DNA from: Planctomycetota bacterium
GTDB lineage: Bacteria > Planctomycetota > Phycisphaerae > Phycisphaerales > UBA5793
Length of the DNA stretch: 64,000 nucleotides
Assembly (NCBI GenBank): GCA_963205185.1
Contig: CAUJHZ010000007.1
Coordinates: forward strand, 1-64,000
Direction of reading: 5' to 3'
The notes beneath the pieces were generated by a model, which saw only the letters and a program-made list of their open reading frames with translations, made no database searches and had not been told where the DNA came from. Each line of letters opens with the position of its first letter. The first letter of the stretch is position 1. The position numbers and the translations under genes were made by a program. Shown here one piece after another: positions 1-5,958 of the stretch.

Positions 1-115
1 GACACGCGCGATTGTCGCGCGGCTTGCGTCCCGGATGGCGTTTTCGCCGTGGTTTGACGGGAATGATGGGCTCGATCAGGTTCCACAGTTCATCATCGAG
101 AAGCGGCTTGGCCAT
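1..115 (-). CDS. IS5-family transposase, N-terminal fragment (truncated by window edge)
   Basis: On the minus strand an ATG at 115-113 opens a frame reading MAKPLLDDELWNLIEPI, then a Pro/Lys/Arg-rich stretch and HPGRKPRDNRAC up to the window edge. This is the typical start of IS5-family (IS4/IS5 superfamily DDE) transposases, whose N-terminal region precedes the catalytic RNase H-like fold. A strong ribosome-binding site, AAGGAGG, sits about 8 bases upstream of the ATG (124-129 on the plus strand). No catalytic DDE residue falls in the visible part. The element appears to have inserted into a subtilase-like gene whose 3' part starts at about 180. I am confident of the family and less so of the subgroup. 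Confidence 0.8.
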   Translation of the reverse strand, partial: MAKPLLDDELWNLIEPIIPVKPRRKRHPGRKPRDNRAC

Positions 116-176
116 GTGCGTGCCTCCTTGCACTGCACGGCCATCAGCAATCAGCGTGCCATTGTGTTAGAGGCTC
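1..176 (-). mobile_element. Right-hand end of an IS5-family insertion sequence (IS1031-like), cut by the window edge
   Basis: The first 115 bases encode, on the minus strand, the N-terminus of an IS5-type transposase, and the element appears to end at about 176. Read outward-in on the minus strand, the putative tip begins GAGCCTCTAACA, and a TTA lies directly outside it at 177-179. A GAGCC-type tip and a TNA target duplication fit my recollection of the IS1031 subgroup. The other end lies outside the window, so the inverted repeat and the second TTA copy cannot be checked. The boundary is inferred; the transposase itself is clear. Confidence 0.7.
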
Positions 177-179
177 TTA

Positions 180-619
180 CGGCAGAGGATGTGCTCGACT
201 ACGTGTTCACGGGGTGCGATCCGATCACGAATTACGATCCTGATCTTCACGGACATGGCCGCATCAACTCGTTCAATACCCTCGCGCTCGTGTCGGGCAA
301 TCTCTGGACGCGAGATCCACATCCGGGAGAAGCAGGCGTTTCCAATATCTTCAAGGCTGCCGGCGCTGCGAGCGGGGCAACCGTCCGCTTCTATTACGGC
401 TCATCCACCGGCCAGACGGCTGTGTCCGGCTGCACCAATGTCAACGTTGGCATTGCGAACGCATCGGTCCTTGGCACTGCTACGGCCGAGACGAATGGTG
501 CCGCGAAACTTACGGCCTCGGTTCCCTCTGGTTGGGCCGGTCAGACGCGCTATTTGCAGGCCGTCGATCTCTCCGATTGTCGTGTCTCCAATTTGATCGA
601 ATTCACCTTCCCCAACTGA
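180..619 (+). pseudogene. 3' remnant of a subtilisin-like (S8) serine peptidase with C-terminal module B, disrupted by the IS
   Basis: The open frame running from inside the IS to 619 becomes meaningful only after about 180. It reads TAEDVLDYVFTGCDPIT, then DPDLHGHGRINSFNTL. That resembles the end of a subtilase catalytic domain, where a G-x-GR-[IV]-N motif closes the fold. The catalytic Asp, His and Ser are missing and must lie beyond the insertion sequence, outside the window. The last 85 residues are a beta-rich module (here called B): ATVRFYYG, a Cys-containing middle, NGAAKLTASVPSGWAGQTRYLQA and SDCRVSNLIEF. The same module ends the 1000-residue protein at 47853-50855, and its tail recurs twice just downstream. 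The fragment has no start signal of its own and is probably not functional. Confidence 0.7.
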
Positions 620-639
620 GCGCAGAACGGAGAACAGAA

Positions 640-1029
640 ATGAAATCGCAGTTTATTGTCTGCTTGTTGTTGATGGCGACGCTCTGGATGAACCCGCGCG
701 ATGCGCGAGCCGACCTCGTGCTTTCAGTGGACGGAGCCTGCCCTGGCGAGATCACTATTCGATGGACAGGCGCGACCGCAGCTCAGCGCTCGGGCCTCTG
801 GTTCAGCAGAAACCTAGGGCAATTCACGCTCCCAGGCCCGTGCTCGGGGACGACGCTTGGACTCGGCACCGATGGTCTCCGGCTCGCTCGCGTGTTTCAG
901 TCAGGAGGACAAGGCGAGGGCCAGATGACGGGACGTGTTCCCGTATTCGCCTGCGGCGGCTACCTCCAGATGGTGGTGCAGGATGGCCATCCCTGCACGA
1001 CCAGCAACGTCGTGCAGATTCCACAGTGA
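640..1029 (+). CDS. Small secreted module-A protein (copy 1)
   Basis: This 129-residue protein has a signal peptide (MKSQFIVCLLLMATLWMNP, probable cleavage after DARA). The rest is a single domain, module A. Module A is marked by ACPGEITIRWTGAT, PCSGTTLGLG, FACGGYLQMV and PCTTSNVVQIPQ, with four cysteines that are invariant in all six copies in this window and could form two disulfides outside the cytoplasm. The ATG at 640 follows a GGAGA site. The stop TGA at 1027 is directly followed by an in-frame remnant of module B (1030-1200). I recognise no described family and give no function. The protein could be a stand-alone version of a terminal domain otherwise carried by larger exported proteins. 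Confidence 0.75.
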   Translation: MKSQFIVCLLLMATLWMNPRDARADLVLSVDGACPGEITIRWTGATAAQRSGLWFSRNLGQFTLPGPCSGTTLGLGTDGLRLARVFQSGGQGEGQMTGRVPVFACGGYLQMVVQDGHPCTTSNVVQIPQ

Positions 1030-1200
1030 AGAACTTCGATTGACAAACAAGGGGGCGAAGCGATTGCCGGAACCAACAGCGCGGCGATTTATGAAGCATC
1101 CGTCCCAAGCGGCTGGGCAGGCCAGACGCGGTTTCTTCAGGCGGTTGACTTGAGTGACTGCCGCGTTTCCAACTTGATCGAGTTTACCTTCCCGAATTGA
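1030..1200 (+). pseudogene. In-frame module-B tail remnant after module-A copy 1
   Basis: Directly after the TGA of the preceding gene the same reading frame stays open for 56 codons and ends in its own TGA. It reads RTSIDKQGGEAIAGTN, then AAIYEASVPSGWAGQTRF, LQAVDLSDC and RVSNLIEFTFPN. The last 40 residues match the C-terminus of the interrupted subtilase (ending at 619) almost residue for residue, so this is the tail of a second module B. There is no in-frame ATG, GTG or TTG near its start with a ribosome-binding site. It would be translated only by stop-codon readthrough or as part of a lost upstream gene. Probably a recombination remnant; see the findings for the reading-frame argument. 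Confidence 0.65.
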
Positions 1201-1224
1201 CACCAATCTCAAGGGAGTTCAGAC

Positions 1225-1635
1225 ATGCGAACCAGCATCATCCTTGGAGTGCTGGCGACGGCGATGTGCGTTGGCCACAGCGATGTGCGCGGAGTGGCAC
1301 TCGCCGGGCCGGACGATCTCGTGATCTCGCTTGAAGGAGACTGCCCGGGTCGACTCTCCATGAGCTGGGACGGCGCGACGCCCAACGAGATGTCGGCTCT
1401 CTGGTTTAGCCGAGAGCAGGGTGAGTACAGGCTTCCGGTTGGAATCTGCGGAGGTACGACTCTCGATCTTGGCCCGCATGGCTTGCATCTCGCTCGGGTT
1501 TTCAACAGCGGTGCGGAAGGGCAGGGTGTGCTTTCGGGAAGAGTCCGCCAGGCCGCCTGCGGGGGTTACCTGCAAATGATGGTCGATGACGGCTATCCCT
1601 GCACGACCAGCAACGTCGTGCAGATTCCGCAGTGA
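1225..1635 (+). CDS. Small secreted module-A protein (copy 2)
   Basis: This is a 136-residue paralogue of the gene at 640. A signal peptide (MRTSIILGVLATAMCVG) is followed by one module A: GDCPGRLSMSWDGATPNE, ICGGTTLDLG, AACGGYLQMM and PCTTSNVVQIPQ. All four module cysteines are kept, with ICGG replacing the usual PCxG. The last 35 bases before the stop and about 45 bases after it are almost identical to copy 1, while the rest has diverged, which points to a shared recombination junction or local gene conversion. AAGGGAG lies upstream of the ATG. The stop is again followed in frame by a module-B tail (1636-1806). The function is unknown; the protein is predicted to be exported and disulfide-bonded. 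Confidence 0.75.
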   Translation: MRTSIILGVLATAMCVGHSDVRGVALAGPDDLVISLEGDCPGRLSMSWDGATPNEMSALWFSREQGEYRLPVGICGGTTLDLGPHGLHLARVFNSGAEGQGVLSGRVRQAACGGYLQMMVDDGYPCTTSNVVQIPQ

Positions 1636-1806
1636 ACAACTTCGATTGACACACAAGGGGGCGAAGCGATTGCCGGAACCAATGGCGCGGCGATCTACGA
1701 AGCAACGGTCCCACGCGGCTGGGCCGGCCAGACGCGCTATCCGCAGGCAGTCGATCTGTCGGATTGTCGCGTCTCGAACCTCATCGAATTCACGTTCCCG
1801 AACTGA
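1636..1806 (+). pseudogene. In-frame module-B tail remnant after module-A copy 2
   Basis: This is a second orphan tail of exactly the same length (171 bases) and in the same frame relative to the preceding TGA as the one at 1030-1200. It reads TTSIDTQGGEAIAGTN, then AAIYEATVPRGWAGQTRY, QAVDLSDC and RVSNLIEFTFPN. A hand codon-by-codon comparison of the two tails gives 19 synonymous and 7 non-synonymous codon differences with no indel. So the sequence evolved under coding constraint, at least until recently. No start codon with a ribosome-binding site serves it. It is best treated as a remnant left by recombination between module-A and module-B genes. Confidence 0.65.
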
Positions 1807-1834
1807 CTAATCCCTGGAGAAAGGTTCACATATC

Positions 1835-2242
1835 ATGAAGAGCATCACTTTCGTCATTCTCGCGGCTGCAGTTCTTCTGTTCAGTTCGCATCGAGCAGCA
1901 CTCGCGCGATCGGTCATCGGCCCGGATAACCTCACCATCTCGATCGAAGGAGAATGCCCCGGAGCAATCACGCTTCGGTGGGAGGGCGCGACGCCGAACC
2001 GCCATATGGGAATCGCGTTCGCGCTCGAGACAGGCACTTACGTCATTCCTACGCCGTGCGGGGGCACCCAACTTGGCTTGGGCACGAACGGGTTGCGTCT
2101 CGTCGCCATTCTTCAGACCCGCCGAGATGGTCAGGGCATCGTAACCGGGACTGCCGCACCTGATTCATGCGGGGGCTTTCTCCAGGCCGTAGTCATGGAT
2201 GGCAACCCCTGCGCCACCAGCAACGTCGTGCAGATTCCGTAG
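1835..2242 (+). CDS. Small secreted module-A protein (copy 3)
   Basis: The third module-A gene encodes 135 residues. A hydrophobic signal peptide (MKSITFVILAAAVLLF) is followed by IEGECPGAITLRWEGATPN, TYVIPTPCGGTQLGLG, SCGGFLQAVV and PCATSNVVQIP. It is closer than copies 1 and 2 to the C-terminal modules of the exported proteins at 35116 and 36204, for example in GIAFALETGTYVIP. The ATG at 1835 is preceded by GGAGAAAGG. Unlike the other two copies it is not followed by a module-B tail; the sequence after its TAG shows no coding similarity. It ends the array, and a spacer of about 490 bases follows. Confidence 0.75.
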   Translation: MKSITFVILAAAVLLFSSHRAALARSVIGPDNLTISIEGECPGAITLRWEGATPNRHMGIAFALETGTYVIPTPCGGTQLGLGTNGLRLVAILQTRRDGQGIVTGTAAPDSCGGFLQAVVMDGNPCATSNVVQIP

Positions 2243-2348
2243 GATCGGCGACATAGACCGGCGGGCCGGGCGCGCAGGAGGCACTGCTCCCGCACACCGC
2301 TCCGCTCGCCGGTCAGCCCTCTCGCCGTACGACATCGAAGCCCCCGCG

Positions 2349-2357
2349 TTATCCACA
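2349..2357 (+). promoter_or_regulatory. Single DnaA-box-like sequence
   Basis: TTATCCACA, identical to the classical DnaA-box consensus, occurs in the spacer. Only one exact copy was noticed. No dnaA or dnaN gene, AT-rich unwinding region or box cluster is nearby, so it is more likely a chance match or a DnaA-titrating or regulatory site than an origin. Confidence 0.25.
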
Positions 2358-2363
2358 ACGCTT

Positions 2364-2552
2364 GCGCGTTTGGGGCGCAGGGACATCGGTTTGGCTCGTC
2401 GAAACCGGCGTTTCGATGGGGGAGTCGCGCTGGGCGGTGCGCCAAATGCGCGCGAGGACGGTTGAACGGCGCCGAATCGTCTTCCGCAGGCCCGAATGAC
2501 CACCGCTCCGGCGCGTTTGGCTCCTCCTCTCGCGCGTTTGGCGCGTCCAAAC
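2364..2552 (+). repeat. Cluster of GCGCGTTTGG motifs with a GTTTGG/CCAAAC palindrome
   Basis: Exact direct copies of GCGCGTTTGG start at 2364, 2511 and 2532, and near-inverted variants (CCAAATGCGC around 2442, CGCGTCCAAAC at 2542-2552) lie between and beside them. The last direct copy forms a palindrome, GTTTGG at 2536-2541 and CCAAAC at 2547-2552 around a 5-base spacer. In GC-rich DNA some repetition is expected, but three exact 10-mers plus the palindrome within 190 non-coding bases look organised. A protein-binding site cluster is possible; no known regulator is assigned. Confidence 0.4.
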
Positions 2553-2733
2553 AGGGGTCCCTGCGCACGAAACGCGCAGCGCGCACCCACGTCCGCGAGA
2601 AAATCGGACTCGCCGCGACGGAATGAGCATTGAGCGACCAAGGGCAGCGCTCGAGGCGGCATGCCGCTGCACCGGTCAAGTCGGCGAAGATCGGGAGAGA
2701 AAAACGCCGTGCCGGCGCGCATATACTGCCGCC

Positions 2734-3153
2734 ATGCAGCGGGTTATTCGCACTATCGGAGCCATGTTCATCCTCGGGTTTCTGCTCGCGCTGACGCCTG
2801 GCGCGTGGGCGCAGGATGGGCACGGGCAGGAGCAGCCGGGGCACAGCGAGCCTCAGGACACGCACGCCGCCGCTCAGGATGAGCACGGCGAGGCGAGCCA
2901 CGAAGACGCCGGGCACGAGCAGGACAGCCACGCCGGCGGGCACGAAGCGGATCCGGGCATGCACGCCGCCGAGGCTCTGGCCGTCGGCGAGCCGCCTTCG
3001 TGGTACGGCAAGGTCATCATCGGCTGCATCACGCTCTTTGTGCTCGCCGCGACGCTCGGCTCCGTGGCGGTGCTCACCAAGGCCCCCGAGCCGGCCGAGC
3101 CCGATCATCATGATGATCACGGCCACGACCACGGCGGGCACGGGCATCACTGA
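2734..3153 (+). CDS. His/Asp/Glu-rich exported membrane-anchored protein, possibly metal-binding
   Basis: This 139-residue protein has an N-terminal hydrophobic signal (VIRTIGAMFILGFLLAL, cleavage near GAWA|Q). A hydrophilic stretch of about 70 residues follows, rich in His, Glu, Asp and Gln in HG/HE/HA pairs. A transmembrane helix comes next (YGKVIIGCITLFVLAATLG, about residues 90-115), and the C-terminal tail is crowded with His (DHHDDHGHDHGGHGHH). Such His/Asp runs typically bind Ni, Zn, Co or Cu, so a metal buffer or chaperone role on either side of the membrane is plausible, but this is inference. No neighbouring metal transporter is visible. The ATG at 2734 is the last start before the signal peptide. 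Confidence 0.7.
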   Translation: MQRVIRTIGAMFILGFLLALTPGAWAQDGHGQEQPGHSEPQDTHAAAQDEHGEASHEDAGHEQDSHAGGHEADPGMHAAEALAVGEPPSWYGKVIIGCITLFVLAATLGSVAVLTKAPEPAEPDHHDDHGHDHGGHGHH

Positions 3154-3168
3154 GCGTGAGCGAGATCT

Positions 3169-3189
3169 CCCTCTCCCCTTGGGAGAGGG
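3169..3189. repeat. REP-like perfect hairpin (CCCTCTCCC/GGGAGAGGG)
   Basis: A 9-base perfect inverted repeat with a 3-base loop, followed by GGTGAGGG-type sequence, lies 15 bases after the His-rich gene. Elements of this CCCTCTCCC...GGGAGAGGG...GGTGAGGG kind are dispersed intergenic (REP-like) repeats in many GC-rich genomes. It could also act as a transcription pause or terminator, but no T-run follows. Other genomic copies cannot be tested from this window. Confidence 0.6.
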
Positions 3190-3304
3190 CCGGGGTGAGG
3201 GCCGAAGTGCGGAGGCGCTCGCAGCGCTTCAAAGCCAGCGCCAGCCAAACGCACGTTCACTCGGACCGGGCCGGGAACTCGCGCGGCCCGGATGGTGCGG
3301 AGGT

Positions 3305-4129
3305 ATGACGAGTCGGGTGCTCAAGTTGCAATCGACAGCCTCCAGTGATTCGCCCCCACGCCAACCCTCCCCCGCGAAGCCGGAGGAGGGAGTCCTGAGC
3401 GCCATCCATCAATGCGACAACCTCGATCTGCTGCGGCGCGTCGGCGCGGGCACGGTCGATCTCGTCTACATCGATCCCCCGTTCAACACGGGGCAGCAGC
3501 AGCGGGGGACACCGCGCGCGGGCGGGATGGCCGGGCCACCAGCCTCCTACGCCGACGCATGGCCGACGATGCAGGACTACCTCGCGTTCATGCGGCCGCG
3601 CCTTGCTGAGATGCATCGCGTGCTCAAGCCGACGGGCTCGCTGCTGCTGCACTGCGACTGGCGCACGAGCCATCACCTGCGGCTGCTGCTCGATGAGATC
3701 TTCGGCGCTGAGCGGTTCGTGAACCATCTCATCTGGTCCTATGGCCTGGGCGGCTCCTCGCCGCGCCGCTTTGCCCGCAAGCACGATGACATTCTCTTCT
3801 ATGGCAGGAGCGACGCGTACTGGTTCGAGCCGCCGCGCGTGCCGGCGACGAGCGCGCGAATGCGCGGGCTTATGAAGAAAGCCACGGATGTGCTCGACAT
3901 CCCCTCGATCAACAACATGGCCGCCGAGCGCACGGGCTATCCGACCCAGAAGCCGCTGGCGCTGCTCGAACTGCTCGTCGCAGCCTGCTGTCCGCCCGGC
4001 GGCGTGGTTGCCGACTTCTTCTGCGGCAGCGGAACAACGCTCGTCGCGGCGAAGCGCTTGCAGCGGAAGTGGATCGGCTGCGATGTGTCTGCAGAGGCAG
4101 TGAAGATCGCGCGGCAGCGGCTTTCGTAG
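3305..4129 (+). CDS. Orphan DNA methyltransferase, N6-adenine or N4-cytosine type (beta-class motif order)
   Basis: The 274-residue product has the catalytic motif IV DPPFNTG before the SAM-binding motif FCGSGTTL. This order is that of beta-class amino-methyltransferases (N6_N4_Mtase family). Between them lie WRTSHHLRLLLDEIFG, NHLIWSYGLGGSS and the motif-X-like YPTQKPLALLELL. The catalytic DPPF and SAM-site residues are intact. No restriction endonuclease gene is adjacent, so it looks like a solitary methyltransferase with a regulatory or modification role. The start is uncertain. The ATG at 3305 has a GGAGG very close upstream, and the first 33 residues are Ser/Pro-rich and partly encoded by a repeat-like element (3366-3390). 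The family core begins at about residue 34 (IHQCDNLDLL). Confidence 0.85.
   Translation: MTSRVLKLQSTASSDSPPRQPSPAKPEEGVLSAIHQCDNLDLLRRVGAGTVDLVYIDPPFNTGQQQRGTPRAGGMAGPPASYADAWPTMQDYLAFMRPRLAEMHRVLKPTGSLLLHCDWRTSHHLRLLLDEIFGAERFVNHLIWSYGLGGSSPRRFARKHDDILFYGRSDAYWFEPPRVPATSARMRGLMKKATDVLDIPSINNMAAERTGYPTQKPLALLELLVAACCPPGGVVADFFCGSGTTLVAAKRLQRKWIGCDVSAEAVKIARQRLS
3366..3390. repeat. Second REP-like inverted repeat, inside the methyltransferase 5' region
   Basis: CCCTCC with a GC-rich loop and GGAGGG forms an imperfect hairpin resembling the dispersed CCCTCCCCCGC...GGAGGGAG repeats seen between genes in many GC-rich genomes. It is about 180 bases from the hairpin at 3169. If the ATG at 3305 is used it is translated as part of a Pro-rich N-terminus; if translation starts later it is intergenic. 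Confidence 0.4.
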
Positions 4130-4177
4130 GGTCCACCAGGCGAACCCTGCGAGGTCGATCATCGAAGTTGCCAGCGA

Positions 4178-5896
4178 TCAGTCGAGATACCCCAGCCCGC
4201 GCAGGCGATCGACGAGCACCTGCTCCTCATCCGGGTTGAAGACATCCTGGCCTTCGCCCCAGCCCTTGCCTTCCTGCGAAGATGAGCCGGCGTAGGTGAT
4301 CTCGTGCGCGGCGAGCCATTCGTCGGTGAACGCCTCGCGGATGAACTTGCCATCCATGTCATCGGGAATCGGCAGGCCCATGTAGCCCAGCACCGTGGGT
4401 ACGACGTTGAAGATATCCGTCGTGACGTTCGGGTTGTGCCTGATACCCGGGCCGCACGCGAGGAAGCAGCCTTCCATGCGGTGCATGCCTGAGCCGGTCT
4501 TCCAGTCGGCTTTGCGGAACGCGCCTTTGCCCAGCGAGAAATCCGCGATCCACTCGCCGTTGTCGAGGAAGAAGACGATGTCGGGCGCGCGCTGCACGTA
4601 CTTGCCGGTGTAGACCTCTTCGCGCACTTTGACGTGTGAAAGCATGGGCCGGCCGGTGTCGGGGTGGCGGATGTCGCGCAATGCTTCGATGACTTCGTTG
4701 CGGACTTTCTCGTAATCGCGCGGCTCGATGCAGCCGTGATCGACGTGCGAGCCGTAGAGTTGGCGACCCTTCACGTTGAGATACAGGCCGCCCTCGGTGT
4801 TGCTGGCCATGTAGGCCTTGGTCTTCTCCCAGTCGATCGACTCGTAGAAAACGTCGTAGAAGGTGCGCGCGGCGCCGGACTGGCGGGCGGCGCGGCGGGT
4901 CAGGCGCTGCCTGGCCCACGCCTGGAAGCCGATGGCCTTGAGGAACTTGAACCACATCTTCTTGAGCAGGATGAGCGCCAGCGCCTGGCGGATCTTCATC
5001 TGGTTGACCACCAGCAGGCCGCGCTGGGCGAGGAAGTTGTTGACCATGAACTTGCCGTAGAGCGGCCCGAAGCCGTGGTCGGAGACGAAGAACACGGTTG
5101 TCTCCGGACCGGCCTTCTCGAGCAGTTGCGCGATCATCTTGTCCTGCTCGCGGTAGAACTCGATGACCTTGTCCATCACCGCCTGGTCGTACTTGCCAGA
5201 CTTTTTGAGCTTCTCGCGCTCTTTCGGGTCGAGGTAGTTCCACATCGCGTGCATCATCCGGTCGGTCTCGGTGAAGCACGGGAAGCAGAGTTCCCAGTCG
5301 GGGTACTGGTCCATCAGGTGCAGGCAGTACCTGGTGCGCTGCCACTCGCACTTGATCTCATCATCGATGAACTGCTGCGGCCGCGCGGCCGAGTAGCCCT
5401 GCCAGTTGACGGTGATGGTGTATTCGCCGAGTTTGGGTTCGAGCGTCTGGATGAGGTCGCGCGGCCAGGAGAAGTCGCCCTCTTTGTGTGGCGAGAGCAT
5501 GTCAGCGAGCATGACGCCCTTGATCGGCGCCGCCGGGTAACTGACGGGCACGTTCATCACGATGCTCGTCTTGCCGGCTTCGGTGAGAATCTGCCAGAGC
5601 GTCTTGCCATCCACCTCGCGGGCGTTGACGACGCGCCGGCTGATCCGGGCCTTGTTGTTGGCCTTGGTCGGCTTGAAGAAGTCGAATACGCCGTGGTTGC
5701 CCGGCTGCTTGCCGGTGGCGAACGACACCCACGCCGGGCCGGTCACCGGCGGGACGGTGCTCATCAGCGTGCCCCACGAACCGCGGTCCATGAGCGATTT
5801 GCAGGTGGGCATCACACCCTGCTCGGTCAGCGGCTTCATGACGTCAAACGTCATGCCGTCGAGGCCGATGATCATGACTCGTGGTGTGCTGCTCAC
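4178..5896 (-). CDS. Alkaline-phosphatase-superfamily phosphodiesterase / nucleotide pyrophosphatase-like enzyme
   Basis: The 572-residue product belongs to the type I phosphodiesterase/nucleotide pyrophosphatase branch. MIIGLDGMTFDVM near the N-terminus carries the first metal-binding Asp. VPPVTGPAWVSFATG holds the likely nucleophilic Thr/Ser region. FFVSDHGFGPL, about residue 270, is the second metal site. Family members hydrolyse phosphate mono- or diesters, and many planctomycete paralogues act on unknown surface or signalling substrates. The start is a GTG at 5896; an ATG lies 7 codons downstream. There is no signal peptide, so it is predicted cytoplasmic. It ends in LRGLGYLD, a tail shared with the enzyme at 7391-8893. 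It neighbours a glycosyltransferase on the same strand, suggesting a surface-polymer context. Confidence 0.8.
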   Translation of the reverse strand: MSSTPRVMIIGLDGMTFDVMKPLTEQGVMPTCKSLMDRGSWGTLMSTVPPVTGPAWVSFATGKQPGNHGVFDFFKPTKANNKARISRRVVNAREVDGKTLWQILTEAGKTSIVMNVPVSYPAAPIKGVMLADMLSPHKEGDFSWPRDLIQTLEPKLGEYTITVNWQGYSAARPQQFIDDEIKCEWQRTRYCLHLMDQYPDWELCFPCFTETDRMMHAMWNYLDPKEREKLKKSGKYDQAVMDKVIEFYREQDKMIAQLLEKAGPETTVFFVSDHGFGPLYGKFMVNNFLAQRGLLVVNQMKIRQALALILLKKMWFKFLKAIGFQAWARQRLTRRAARQSGAARTFYDVFYESIDWEKTKAYMASNTEGGLYLNVKGRQLYGSHVDHGCIEPRDYEKVRNEVIEALRDIRHPDTGRPMLSHVKVREEVYTGKYVQRAPDIVFFLDNGEWIADFSLGKGAFRKADWKTGSGMHRMEGCFLACGPGIRHNPNVTTDIFNVVPTVLGYMGLPIPDDMDGKFIREAFTDEWLAAHEITYAGSSSQEGKGWGEGQDVFNPDEEQVLVDRLRGLGYLD

Positions 5897-5958
5897 TGCT
5901 TTCCCACCTGCATTCTACACGGCTCAGATCGAGCCAGAGGTTCCGCGCTGCGCGACTT

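Larger units (their letters stand above)
2243..2733 (+). other. Intergenic spacer, 491 bases, with repeated GCGCGTTTGG motifs
   Basis: I find no convincing gene here. Long minus-strand frames cross the spacer, but they also run antisense to the flanking genes and consist of Arg/Ala-rich low-complexity sequence. The spacer does hold several copies of a GCGCGTTTGG motif and one sequence identical to the DnaA-box consensus; both are listed separately. A promoter for the His-rich gene at 2734 is likely in the right part, but no clear -35/-10 pair stands out. Confidence 0.5.

Noticed and set aside
1027-1806. TGA codons between module A and module-B tails as selenocysteine or a reassigned codon
   Set aside because: Module A normally ends at this point in other copies (with TAG at 2240), no SECIS-like hairpin was evident, and TGA is used as a normal stop elsewhere in the window. 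Readthrough is kept only as a low-probability idea.
2349-2357. Replication origin
   Set aside because: One DnaA-box match without a cluster, AT-rich element or dnaA/dnaN neighbours is not enough. dnaB at 37592 does not mark an origin either.
2131-3150. Long minus-strand open frame (339 codons) across the spacer and the His-rich gene
   Set aside because: It runs antisense to a gene with a clear signal peptide, membrane helix and His-rich tail. Its own product is low-complexity Arg/Ala/Pro sequence without a domain.
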